A stretch of 64,000 nucleotides of DNA, taken from NCBI GenBank assembly GCA_965201085.1, contig CBDAVS010000021.1, forward strand, positions 124,001 through 188,000, in the 5' to 3' direction. Numbering within the stretch: the stretch's first letter is position 1; the number at the start of each line of letters is the position of its first letter. A program made the translations under genes and the position numbers. This stretch comes from JAPOUP01 sp965201085. GTDB lineage: Bacteria; Pseudomonadota; Alphaproteobacteria; Rhodobacterales; Rhodobacteraceae. Below are positions 7,385 to 16,381 of the stretch, one piece after another. The notes beneath the pieces were generated by a model that was given only the letters and a program-made list of their open reading frames with translations, was not told where the DNA came from and searched no databases.

Positions 7385-9821
7385 CGCCGTTATCCTTCGC
7401 GGCCCGCATCGCGACCGATAGCGCATCGAAGTTTCTGAGCGTGTGGCCGTCCGCGGGCCTGATAGGCCGGTTCACGATGAAAGGCACCGTCCGCTCGGAC
7501 AGCCCTCCATGCGATCGCAGCGGCGCGTCCAAAGCCTCCAGATCGTGCCGGTCCCGCGATGTACCGACCGTCGAACCGACGGTGGAGATCACGGCCAGAT
7601 CGCCGATTCGGTCCTGTGGCAGTTCAAAGAGACGGCTGGCCTCCTCCCCGTCATGGACGGCAAACACGCCTTTCAGCCCACCGATCCGCTCCTTGACACA
7701 CTGTCGGATCCTCTTGTCGGCACCTCGTTTGAAATACACCGTGGCAAAGGAACCGAGCGCTCCGTGATGCACCACGTAAGGGTCGGTGATCGGCAGGATG
7801 ACCCGTGCCAGTCCGGCGCCGATCCATCCGTCAAGCATGTCCTGGAGATAAATGATTTCGGGATGGCCTTCCGAATCATGCTTTGGCTTCATCCCATGAT
7901 CGGCCGTCACGAGAATGACTGCACCGGCCGCGTCCAGTTCCGCGAAATAGCGGTCAAACATCCCGAAAAAGCAGATGGCTTCCGACGCGTCGGGGGCGAA
8001 TTTGTGCTGTATGTAGTCCGTGGTGGTCAGATACATCACATCGGGCTGAAATTCCCGGAGTAGCTTGAGCCCCGCGGCGAACACGAATTCGGAGAGTTCG
8101 GCCGAATAGACGTCCGGCTGCGCCCGGCCCAGCCATTCGGTGACATTGCCGATCCCGTGCTCCGCAGCTTGCGTCGAAGCGGATTTTTCGGATGAAAAGC
8201 AGACAGCCGACCCGCTGCTCATGTCCAGCCCGGCCCCGAGCAGGGCCCGCAGTTTGTCTTTGGCGGTGACGACCGCGACCCTGCCGCCGGCATTCTGGAT
8301 GGCGGCGAAGACCGTGCGGCAGCGCAGGAAGCCGACATCGTTCATCATCACCTCGATTTCCCTGATCGGATCGAAATAGTAATTTCCACAGATGCCGTGG
8401 CGTTGGGGCGGTGCGCCTGTCGCGATCGACATGTTATTGGGGTTAGTAAAGGATGGGATGACGCTTTCGGCGGTCAGCGCCGTTCCCTTCGCGATCGCAC
8501 GCTCAAGGTACGGCATCGCCCCCGCCGCTATCGCGGTCTCAAGGTATTCGGGCTCGCAACCGTCAAGGCACACCACCACGGCGGGCACGGAGGGTCTGCA
8601 ATAGTCCCGTCCATTGGCGGTGAACCAGGTCTCGGCCGCGCGTTTCGCTTCGGGCACCAGCTTCTCCACCTGCCTCAGGGCCGCGGCTGGCGGTGCGCCG
8701 TGCCCTACCTTCATCTCATCAAGAGCGCTCTTCAGCGCTTCCATGACCGCGCACATGCCAACGGGATCGACATCGCCGATGCAGCCTATGCGAAAGGTGT
8801 CCACCTCCGTCAGCTTGCCCGGATAAATCACGAATCCCCGATCTTTCATTGCGTGATAGAGACTGTCGAATGAAAAGGCGCGGTCCGCAGGACTCATGAA
8901 AGTCGCGATGACCGGCGCCATCCACGCGTCGTCCAGCAGCGTTTCAAATCCCAGTCCGCGCATGCCATTGACGAGAATTCCGAGATTCTCGCGGTAGCGG
9001 CGATACCGACCGGGAACGCCACCTTCCGCGTCGTGGCTGTCAAGAGCTGTCAAAAGCGCCGCCACCGCATGGGTTGGCGGCGTGAAACGCCACTGGCCGC
9101 TGCGCCGGAACGCGGCCCACTGGGCATGCGCATCAAGGCTGACGGAGTGGCAGTTGCCCTTAGCGTTCGCCAGCGCGTCCCTTTCGGCGATTATGAAGCC
9201 AAATCCCGGAACACCTTCAAGGCACTTGTTGGACGAGGACACCATAGCTTCAAAACTGATTTTTCCGCCGTCGAAAGGCAATCCGCCGAAAGCGCTCATG
9301 CTGTCGATGAGAAGACGTTTCCCCGCCGCCTCGGTCACCGAGGCGATTTCCTCGATCGGATTCAGCATGCCGGTCGTCGTCTCGCAGTGAACCACGAACA
9401 CATGGGTGAGCGAAGTGTCGTCGGCCAGGGCGTGCCGAAGCTCCCAACCCCTCGGCGGCAGAAGCTCTCCCTTGTCCAGGACCGAGAAATTTCTGCCGGT
9501 GCGCCTGAGAATATCGGAAGCACGCCTCCCATATGCCCCGTTGGAAAGCACCAGAACCTTTCCGTACGGCGCGACGAAGGTACCGAGCATTGATTCCACC
9601 GAGAAGGTTCCACTGCCCTGCATCGGAACGCAGTCATAGCGCTCGTCGACTTCCGCGATGCCGAGAAGCCGGTGGCGAAGCCGTTCCGTCATCGAAAGGA
9701 ACTCGGCGTCGCGCGATCCCATATCCCGCAGCATGGCCGCCTTGGTTGCCGCACCTGTCGTCAAAGGCCCCGGCGTCAGCAGCAGCGGCTCCTTTGTTAT
9801 CTGTTCCAAATCCTTGCCCAT
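7377..9821 (-). CDS. phnW-phnA: Fused 2-aminoethylphosphonate-pyruvate transaminase (PhnW) and phosphonoacetate hydrolase (PhnA)
   Basis: A single 814-aa reading frame joins two AEP-pathway enzymes. Residues ~10-370 are PhnW, a class V aminotransferase converting AEP and pyruvate to phosphonoacetaldehyde and alanine: LLLTPGPLTT, PMQGSGTFSVE, and SSSNKCLEGVPGFGF with the PLP Lys. After a ~25-residue linker, residues ~400-814 are PhnA, an alkaline-phosphatase-superfamily zinc enzyme that cleaves phosphonoacetate to acetate and phosphate: VVCLDGCEPEYLE (metal Asp), SFTNPNNMSIATG (nucleophilic Thr), TTTDYIQHKFAP and TADHGMKPKHDSEGH (metal ligands). Start chosen at 9821 because GAAGGAAGG lies just upstream and MGKDLEQ precedes the PhnW fold; an in-frame ATG at 9932 adds 37 uninformative residues. 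It is the first gene of the operon. The step between the two activities would need PhnY, which is broken here. Confidence 0.93.
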   Translation of the reverse strand: MGKDLEQITKEPLLLTPGPLTTGAATKAAMLRDMGSRDAEFLSMTERLRHRLLGIAEVDERYDCVPMQGSGTFSVESMLGTFVAPYGKVLVLSNGAYGRRASDILRRTGRNFSVLDKGELLPPRGWELRHALADDTSLTHVFVVHCETTTGMLNPIEEIASVTEAAGKRLLIDSMSAFGGLPFDGGKISFEAMVSSSNKCLEGVPGFGFIIAERDALANAKGNCHSVSLDAHAQWAAFRRSGQWRFTPPTHAVAALLTALDSHDAEGGVPGRYRRYRENLGILVNGMRGLGFETLLDDAWMAPVIATFMSPADRAFSFDSLYHAMKDRGFVIYPGKLTEVDTFRIGCIGDVDPVGMCAVMEALKSALDEMKVGHGAPPAAALRQVEKLVPEAKRAAETWFTANGRDYCRPSVPAVVVCLDGCEPEYLETAIAAGAMPYLERAIAKGTALTAESVIPSFTNPNNMSIATGAPPQRHGICGNYYFDPIREIEVMMNDVGFLRCRTVFAAIQNAGGRVAVVTAKDKLRALLGAGLDMSSGSAVCFSSEKSASTQAAEHGIGNVTEWLGRAQPDVYSAELSEFVFAAGLKLLREFQPDVMYLTTTDYIQHKFAPDASEAICFFGMFDRYFAELDAAGAVILVTADHGMKPKHDSEGHPEIIYLQDMLDGWIGAGLARVILPITDPYVVHHGALGSFATVYFKRGADKRIRQCVKERIGGLKGVFAVHDGEEASRLFELPQDRIGDLAVISTVGSTVGTSRDRHDLEALDAPLRSHGGLSERTVPFIVNRPIRPADGHTLRNFDALSVAMRAAKDNGDA

Positions 9822-9959
9822 ACCCTTCCTTCCCGCCCCATCTTCAATACAGTCATGTCCAGCGCAGGAACAATCCCCCACCTGCGGTGAATCCTCCGGT
9901 CCGGCTTCGGCATCTGTCGGTGGTACAGGCATTCCGCCCGCGCCCCGAAAGAGAGGAAC

Positions 9960-10838
9960 TCACTCCGCACCGATCCCGGCCCTGTCACTACCGCCTACAT
10001 GACCGGTCCATTCCCGCTCCTTCACCCGTATTCCGGTCTCCGCCACGTTGAGGATGCGCGGTCCCCGCCAGGGTTTCCGGGTCCCCGGCATCGGCTGGCG
10101 TCTCCCGGGCCCGAAGCCGGCCGGACAGGCCACGGGCGTGACGTGGCGCGCGACGGTCATGTCCGGCTCCGGTGGCGCCCCCGGTTCGATGGCGCGCCCG
10201 CAGGCGGCGTGTGTCACCACGGCCCCGCCGCTCTCCGCGCCGACGTGCCGCTCCGCCGGACCGTCGGGGTTCTCCCGCGCCGGAAGCCGCGGGTCCCTGA
10301 CGCGCAGCGCGGTCACGGCGTCGAAGGCGGGGCACCCGCGCAGGTCACCGGCGGCGGCGGGCCCGCGGTCCTTCATCCCCGTTCCCGTCCCAAGCGCCCT
10401 GAACAGGCATTCCATCCGCCGGCGGGGTCCATGCCGCCGCAAGGCGGTCTCCGCCGTCCGTATGCCGTCGCCGCCCCCGTTGGAGACGGGCATCCGGTAC
10501 GGCGCCTCCCCCTTCCCCGCGACGCGCTTCGGCGGGCTGTCCCCGATGGCCGGGACCACCGTCACGGGCGGCGGGCGGTGCGGCGGTCCCAGGCCCGGCG
10601 CGGCAAACGGGGCTCCGGCATGTCGTCCATCGTCACTCCATCGCCGGAAAGCGGCCTGTAGGCCACAACCCGCCGCGCCCCTCCCGGTGACGGTCGCCGG
10701 CTTTGAGTCATGCGTGAGCCAACCCTCCCGCCCGCGGAGCCCCCGGGCCAGGCCCGGGCGCGTTGCGCCGACGCGGAGGCACTCCTCCCCGAGCCACTTG
10801 ACGATGTCCGGGGATATCTGTCCGGGACTGATGTACAT
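9960..10838 (-). pseudogene. Relic of an IS4-family (Tn5-like) transposase
   Basis: The open minus-strand frame starts like the N-terminal DNA-binding domain of Tn5-like transposases (MYISPGQISPDIVKWLGEE). After an internal gap that removes most of the catalytic core, it continues with the characteristic C-terminal part: MECLFRALGTGTGMKDR, CPAFDAVTALRV and KRQPLPGT-like QPMPGTRKPWRGPRIL. Family proteins are ~450 aa; this is ~290 aa and lacks two of the three catalytic acidic positions. The region is very GC-rich and open on both strands, so the long plus-strand ORF here is a shadow. Element ends were not found. Confidence 0.75.
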
Positions 10839-11066
10839 GGCCCTCGATTCGCATGGATCGGACCACTGGTTAAGTATCCCATAGTGATAGATCACGGACC
10901 CTCCATCTTCGAAACTCTGTAGAGCGCGCGTCTGATCATCCTTAGCGCGAGGATCACAAAGGCTGCAACAATGGCGCGTTCAGTGTCGCCGGGATCCGCC
11001 TTGAACGCAGTGTGATCGCGACATTGCAAGCCAGGCAAACCGAAGGCTCGGTCAGTCAATTTCTTC

Positions 11067-11660
11067 TTAGGTAGAGGAGCTATATTTCCTGAACAGACCA
11101 GACTGCGACAGAAAAAACGCGAAAGTCCCGATTGTCAGACCGAAGGTCTTGAAACTCACCCAGATATCGGTCGTAAAGCCGCGCCAGACAATTTCGTTGA
11201 GGATGGCAAGCAGAACGCAGAACAACGTCAACCGACGCGTGAAGATCATCCATCCCTCGTCGCTCAACGGTAACGTTTCGCCAATCGCGAAACGAAGGTA
11301 TGACCGTCCGCGAAGAAGGCCCGCACCGAGAATCACTGCGAACAAAGCGTATATTAGGGTCGGCTTCATCTTGAAGAAACGCTCGTCGTTCAACCAGACC
11401 GTCAGCGCTCCGAATACGGTGACAAGTACGAGCGTGGCGACCTGCATTCCGCTCAGTTTTCCGGTCATACGCCAGGTCGCCCATGTGGCCAAGGCGAGAA
11501 GAGGTATGAAGCAGGCGGTTACGACGACGAACCCGGAATATTCCGTCTCGAACACGGTCAGTGTTCGATCACGCATCAACATGTATCCTATGAAGAACGC
11601 GGCGATCGGCCCCATTTCAAGCGCCATTTTCAGCCCCGGTCGGACTTGGTTGTCTGTCAT
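11067..11660 (-). CDS. yciB: Septation protein A / inner-membrane protein YciB
   Basis: A 197-aa polytopic inner-membrane protein of the YciB/IspZ family, linked to septation and envelope integrity. Five or six hydrophobic segments are visible. Family signatures include the N-terminal LEMGPIAAFFIGY, WLNDERFFKMKPTLIYALFA (residues ~89-108) and NEIVWRGFTTDIWVSFKTFG (~151-170). Length matches the family. It lies 11 nt downstream of the DMT transporter, in the ftsY-DMT-yciB arrangement common in Rhodobacterales. Confidence 0.95.
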   Translation of the reverse strand: MTDNQVRPGLKMALEMGPIAAFFIGYMLMRDRTLTVFETEYSGFVVVTACFIPLLALATWATWRMTGKLSGMQVATLVLVTVFGALTVWLNDERFFKMKPTLIYALFAVILGAGLLRGRSYLRFAIGETLPLSDEGWMIFTRRLTLFCVLLAILNEIVWRGFTTDIWVSFKTFGLTIGTFAFFLSQSGLFRKYSSST

Positions 11661-11671
11661 CCGATTTCCTT

Positions 11672-12574
11672 TCAGTGACCAAATTCAACGATGACAGCGC
11701 CTGTCGCGATCATTGCGATCAGGATCAGCCGCCAAGGTCCGATTGACTCCTTGAGAAACAGCCAACCTATGGCGGCAGCGAACACTGGCGAAGTCTCGCG
11801 CAATACCGCCGCCTCTCCCACTTTGTCGAGCCTTGTGGCAAGCATAATAGATCCGAAGCTGAAAAATGCGACAATGCCTCCAACGACGCCGCGAGCGATA
11901 AGCGGAGCAATCATGGGACGATCCGGCATGCGGCACCAGCGAAGATAAGCCATGATCGGCATCGCGAAACCATCGATCAGGAAAAACCAAGCGAGGAACG
12001 TGAACGGATCGGCCGTCGCACGGATGCCGAACGCATCGTAGGTAGTGTATGCCGCCACGAATCCACCGGTGATGAACGCCATGGCAAGCGCTGCCAGCAG
12101 CAGATTTCGGTCTACGGTGAGGTACAGAAGATTGAAAAAGGCCAGCCCAAAGATGCCGCTCAGAAGTACCAATACGCCAACCCATTGGACAGTCGTGAAA
12201 ATTTCGCCAAACACGATATAGGCGGCGATGACTGTGAAGAGCGGTGCCGTACCTCTTACGACTGGATAGACCACGGTGTAATTGCCGCGGGTATAGGCCA
12301 TGGCCTGGGCGATTTTGTAGCCTGTATGGATGAAGAAAACACCCACGAAGATCGGCCACATATGAGGCTCGGGAAAAGGAACCAGGAAGAGCGCGACCGG
12401 CGCCGCCATTAGACCGTAGCAGGCATCTATCGCACCGCGCGAAAGCCATGGATCATGGCGTCCTTTCTGAAGTGCACCGAACACCGCGTGGAGGGCGGCG
12501 GCCGAAATAACGAGCATAAGCGCCAACCGTTCTCCGGCAAGGCTTCCTTCGAGGGAAACCAACCAAGCGCTCAA
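11672..12574 (-). CDS. DMT-superfamily (EamA) transporter
   Basis: A 300-aa inner-membrane protein with about ten predicted transmembrane helices in two EamA repeats. The C-terminal half ends with the typical ETSPVFAAAIGWLFLKES. Substrates of these drug/metabolite transporters cannot be read from sequence. The gene lies between ftsY (93 nt upstream) and yciB (11 nt downstream) on the same strand and is probably co-transcribed. Confidence 0.9.
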   Translation of the reverse strand: MSAWLVSLEGSLAGERLALMLVISAAALHAVFGALQKGRHDPWLSRGAIDACYGLMAAPVALFLVPFPEPHMWPIFVGVFFIHTGYKIAQAMAYTRGNYTVVYPVVRGTAPLFTVIAAYIVFGEIFTTVQWVGVLVLLSGIFGLAFFNLLYLTVDRNLLLAALAMAFITGGFVAAYTTYDAFGIRATADPFTFLAWFFLIDGFAMPIMAYLRWCRMPDRPMIAPLIARGVVGGIVAFFSFGSIMLATRLDKVGEAAVLRETSPVFAAAIGWLFLKESIGPWRLILIAMIATGAVIVEFGH

Positions 12575-12667
12575 TGACAGAAGACCGGTTTCAATGAATG
12601 ATAGACCCTGGCATCGCCCCTATCCGCTTCTTCGAGCCGGTGCCTGTTAGCCGAGTGAGACACATCA

Positions 12668-13735
12668 TCAGGCTTCGACACCGGTAAGGGCGTTAGCGAA
12701 TTCATCGGGATCGAAGGGTGCGAGATCGTCGATCCCCTCGCCGACGCCGATTGCATGAATCGGAAGCCCGAACATGTCCGAAAGCGCCACCAGCACACCA
12801 CCCTTGGCTGTCCCGTCCAGCTTGGTCATCACGAGTCCCGATACATCCGCCGTCCGCTGAAATATCTCGACCTGGCGCAGCGCGTTCTGACCCGTTGTGG
12901 CGTCAAGCACAAGAATCGTATTGTGGGGGGCGGTCTCGTCCCGCTTGCGAATGACACGGACTATCTTCGTCAGTTCCTCCATGAGATCGGTTCGGTTCTG
13001 CAGCCGGCCAGCCGTATCGATCATCAGCAGGTCGGCGCCTTCCGCATCCGCCCGCACCATAGCGTCGAATGCGAGGCTTGCCGGATCGGAGCCCTCTGCG
13101 GCCGTCATAACTGGAACCCCTGCCCGATCACCCCAGATCTGAAGTTGTTCCACCGCTGCGGCGCGGAAGGTGTCTCCCGCCGCGATCACCACTGACTTTC
13201 TGGCCTCCTTGAATTGACTGGCGAGCTTTCCGATCGTTGTGGTTTTTCCCGAACCGTTCACGCCGACGACCAGCACCACCTGCGGTTTTTTCCGGTAGAG
13301 TGGGAGCGGTTTGGCGACAGGTTTCATGATTTGTGAGATTTCCACCGCGAGAATACGTTTGATCTCGTCGGCACCGAGTCTTCTTCCGATATGGCTTTCG
13401 GCAAGATTACCGGTGACCCGTTGCGCGGAGTCGACGCCCATATCCGTGGAGATCAGCAGTTCCTCAAGACTCATAAGCATGTCGTCGTCAAGAACGCGCC
13501 GGTTGATTTCGGCTTTTCTATCGCGACCAAGCAGCCGACCGACCATGCCCTGTTGCTGTGTGGGTTTCGGAACCTCGTAGGTTAAGGATGAGGCGTTCGA
13601 AAAATCGGAACGCTCAGCTTCGTCGGTGGTGCCCGCATCCTCCTTTGCACCATCGCCCACAATCGCTTCTAAACCCTTTCCGAGTCTCGAAGACGATCTG
13701 GTAAGCCGCTCCTTCAGCACCTGAAAAAACGCCAT
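12668..13735 (-). CDS. ftsY: Signal recognition particle receptor FtsY
   Basis: A 355-aa SRP-receptor GTPase that docks SRP-ribosome complexes at the membrane. A short acidic A region (~60 aa) precedes the NG domain. G1 is GVNGSGKTTTIGKLA (residues ~158-172), the DTFRAAAVEQL helix follows, G3 is DTAGRLQNRTDLM and G4 is TKLDGTAKGG; the C-terminus GEGIDDLAPFDPDEF is typical. The gene is intact. The MiaB/MtaB-type gene often found upstream in relatives is absent here and replaced by non-coding sequence and IS relics. Confidence 0.97.
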   Translation of the reverse strand: MAFFQVLKERLTRSSSRLGKGLEAIVGDGAKEDAGTTDEAERSDFSNASSLTYEVPKPTQQQGMVGRLLGRDRKAEINRRVLDDDMLMSLEELLISTDMGVDSAQRVTGNLAESHIGRRLGADEIKRILAVEISQIMKPVAKPLPLYRKKPQVVLVVGVNGSGKTTTIGKLASQFKEARKSVVIAAGDTFRAAAVEQLQIWGDRAGVPVMTAAEGSDPASLAFDAMVRADAEGADLLMIDTAGRLQNRTDLMEELTKIVRVIRKRDETAPHNTILVLDATTGQNALRQVEIFQRTADVSGLVMTKLDGTAKGGVLVALSDMFGLPIHAIGVGEGIDDLAPFDPDEFANALTGVEA

Positions 13736-14383
13736 GGTGTCCCGCCCCGTTCAGCCCAACGGCTGACGTAGTTTGATTCGGCTCGACTTGAAAGGGGCAC
13801 ACGGTCATTGGGATTGCAGTGGTAGATTTTGGCATCTTACAATCCATGGACATAAGTTGGCGAAACTGGCAACCGCCGCCAACCTCAATTGCCCAATGCC
13901 GTCGTTGCACCATCGGTAAGATAAACCTATGACACCTTTTTTAGGGAACACCGGCACGCTCATCACCGGTGTCGCACACGACGAAACGGTAATTCCGGAA
14001 GAATGTCGGGAGGATGCTTTGTCGCAAAAGGCGGTACAGGGTACGAGGGAATGGAAGAAGGATCTGTTCGGGGACTCTACCATTCCCGAAATCCCACCGA
14101 TAAGTCGAGGAAGAACCCAGCAAGATGAAGAGCCACGTTCACTCTCTATCAAACCACAGCTGTCTTATGTCCTCGACCGAACAAGTCCCAATTCGTATTT
14201 CCTGCTGAGGGCTGAAGCGATATCTCCGCCTCGAGTAAAACAAACCAGCATGCAAAAAATCCTGTATGCCAACAGTTTGCCAAACTCTATCGCAAGGAAA
14301 CACCTTGACTCAATTCGAGAATGAATGGTATACTGAATCCGCAAAATTATCTTTAGGCAACCCCACTTCCAGTCCGAAGTGGG
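13736..14383. other. Intergenic region upstream of ftsY, no recognised gene
   Basis: A 648-nt stretch between the ftsY start and an IS relic. A 131-codon plus-strand ORF (13929-14324) has no recognisable family and no good ribosome site. The end holds a hairpin at 14361-14384 whose 21-nt core is identical to a segment of the methyltransferase gene near 19886-19906 (see findings). Otherwise nothing is recognised. Confidence 0.6.
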
Positions 14384-14384
14384 G
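14361..14384. repeat. Hairpin sharing 21 identical bases with the methyltransferase/IS30 junction
   Basis: An 8-bp perfect stem (CCCCACTT / AAGTGGGG) with an 8-nt loop. Positions 14361-14381 are the exact reverse complement of 19886-19906. Its cause is unknown: it may be a relic of the same mobile gene or a target-like palindrome. Confidence 0.6.
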
Positions 14385-14407
14385 CGGTAAATGACGGAAT
14401 CCGCCTT

Positions 14408-14463
14408 GCGGGGATTCACCGGATATGGCGGTCAGGCGGGGATTCACCGGATATGGCGGTCAG
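14408..14463 (+). repeat. Perfect 28-bp tandem direct repeat
   Basis: Two identical 28-bp units, 14408-14435 and 14436-14463, each containing GGATTCACCGGATATGGCGG. The same unit occurs once in ISNCY-like copy 2 (inverted, near 41320-41345), so the duplication is private to copy 1. Confidence 0.85.
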
Positions 14464-14522
14464 GGGGCGATTTCACCACCATATGCCGCGGTATCCGGCA
14501 ATCCTCCCCTCGGGAGTCCCCC

Positions 14523-15605
14523 ATGCGCAGGGTCCACGACACCCGGCGGAGGCCCGGCGCCCCCGACATCACGAGGATCAGGCTGGACGTGAAATCGAGG
14601 GACGACATCCCGGCGATCCCGATCGGCCTCCAGGACCCCTGCAGCGACGAAGGGACCCGAAAGCGGCTGTCCGGGCTTCCGGGTCGGCTGGTGCCGCCCG
14701 GAAAGGGCCGCCGGGTCGGCAGGCCGGTGATGGAACCGTAGACCATCCCGGTGCCGGGGGTCGTGAAGCAGGGTCCCGGGTGCAGCTTCGGGAACCGGCG
14801 AACCAACACATCCCGATCCGGCGAAGGCCGGAGGCCGGGCCACGGATCATGGGACGGGGACGGATACGGATACGGATACCGGCGCCTGTTTGACAGCGTG
14901 TCGCTCCCCTCGCCGGAGCTTCCCGCCGAGGTCGGAAGGACGGTCGTGGAGAGGGGCCACAGGGTGGCGGCGGAAGGAATACCTTTGCGGAAAGCTCCGG
15001 AAAGGCTACCTCCGGGTGGCCACGTCACGGCTCGCCAACCCGCGCCCGAGGGACGTGGAGGCGCCGCTCCGGCTGGCCCTGAAGCTGGCGGACAGGGCGG
15101 AGGCCAGCCGCGCGGAGATCGACGGCAGGTTGGGTATCCCGGGCCCATCGGACAGTATCCGGGGCTTCATCGGCCATGTCAGGCACCAGGCGGACCTGAC
15201 CGGACGGCGGATCCTGAAGGGCGGGACGATCCCGCACCGCGGGAAGGCGCACCCGATATCCGGGCCGCACACCCGCTGGATATCGAAGGGAAAGGCCGGG
15301 CCCCGGTGGAGCCCGGCGTCCCCGTCTGCGTCCTTGAGGACCGTCACGGATTCCTCCCGCACCATTCGGTGATGTGGGAGGGGAGCGACGTGGACGTGGC
15401 GGTCCCCATGGGCGGGGAGGCGCGGGCCCGGTTCCCCGACCTGTCGGTGGTGAGCTTCGACAGGAGTCTGCACAGCCCCCCGGACCGGCTGGGGCCTGCC
15501 GGGATGCCGGAGCCGGCGCCATGCCGCGGAAAGGCAGGCTGTCGAAGGCGGACCGCGTCCGGGAAAGCGGGGAGGCGTTCCGCGGGCCCGGCCAGGGTCC
15601 CGTAA
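14523..15605 (+). pseudogene. Decayed ISNCY-type transposase (copy 1)
   Basis: Starts MRRVHDTRRRPGAPDITRI, matching the N-terminus of ISNCY-type DDE transposases. It has an in-frame stop after GRRVGRPVMEP, frame changes, and a deletion of about 150 nt after RTVVERGHRVA relative to copy 2. C-terminal family pieces appear in shifted frames (HTRWISKGKAG, VLEDRHGFLPHHSVMWEG). The relic is very GC-rich, which keeps shadow ORFs open on both strands. Confidence 0.8.
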
Positions 15606-16381
15606 AGCCGGAATCCGCCGGATTCGGCCCTGTCACCGGAAAAACACGGGGTTTTCTGGCAGACACGAGTTATGCCCGAAAGTTGGTGATGGCCTGAAGC
15701 AGGCGGCATATCATGGCGGTGTTCACACGCCGTCGTTCTCGAAGGGAAAGGATATGCCACCATGGCCAGATCCACTGCTGTCCCGTTCGGGGTTCCATCG
15801 GGATTTCCGCCTGATCCGCTGACCGAGGTGATCCAGGCCGGAGCCAGGGAGTTGCCGCGCACGGCGGTTCAGGCCGAAGTGTCGGCGTTCATCGCCGGGC
15901 ATGCCCACCCGTTGGACGGGGATGGTCGCCGGCGCCCGGTGCGCCACGGCGTTCCGCCCGGGCGTGGGATGATGGCCGGGACTGGGGCGGTGCCGGTGCA
16001 GGTGCCGCGTGTTCGCGGTCGCGGGGCCAATGCGGACGGCGGCGGGATCAGGTTCCGCCCTATCCGCGCAAGGCCAGGCCGGTCGGGGAATCGCTGCCCC
16101 GGCTGTACCTGAAGGGCATCTCGACGGGCGGCTTCAGCGAAGCGCCGGCGGCGCTTCCGGGCCCGGATGCCGGGGGGTGCCGTCCTCGGCCATCACCCGC
16201 CTGAAGGCCGGCTGGCGGGACGGGTACGGGACCTGGCGCAGGCGCGGTCCGAAGGGCAGGCGTTACGTCCACATCCGGGCGGACGGGGTTCACCTCACGC
16301 CGCGCCTGGACGGTGATCGCCAATGTATGTCGGTGATGGCCGGTGCTGACGAATACGGGGGAAAGGACGTCCCCGCCCTCA

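Larger units (their letters stand above)
14384..15666 (+). mobile_element. ISNCY-like element, copy 1, left-truncated and internally deleted
   Basis: Matches the better-preserved copy at 39615-41401 in inverted orientation. The left end is missing: homology begins at GCGGTAAATGACGGAATCC instead of at the terminal GTGTC repeat. The right end is intact (TTTTCTGGCAGACAC ending at 15666). It abuts the left terminus of the IS256 relic without any spacer. A 28-bp perfect tandem duplication lies at 14408-14463 in its leader. Confidence 0.8.

Noticed and set aside
9960..10895. Long overlapping ORFs on both strands (up to 311 aa)
   Set aside because: They are open because the IS4 relic is extremely GC-rich. 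Only the minus frame shows transposase similarity, with a core deletion; the plus frames are shadows.
13929..14324. 131-aa plus ORF upstream of the IS island
   Set aside because: No family features, no ribosome site, low-complexity context; kept only as a note in the intergenic entry.
14408..14463. Possible CRISPR-like repeats
   Set aside because: Only two abutting units with no spacer; a simple tandem duplication in an IS leader. No CRISPR array was seen anywhere in the window.
14444..15666. Several 100-280-aa ORFs on both strands in the ISNCY-like relic
   Set aside because: Composition-driven frames in a decayed transposase; family blocks jump between frames.
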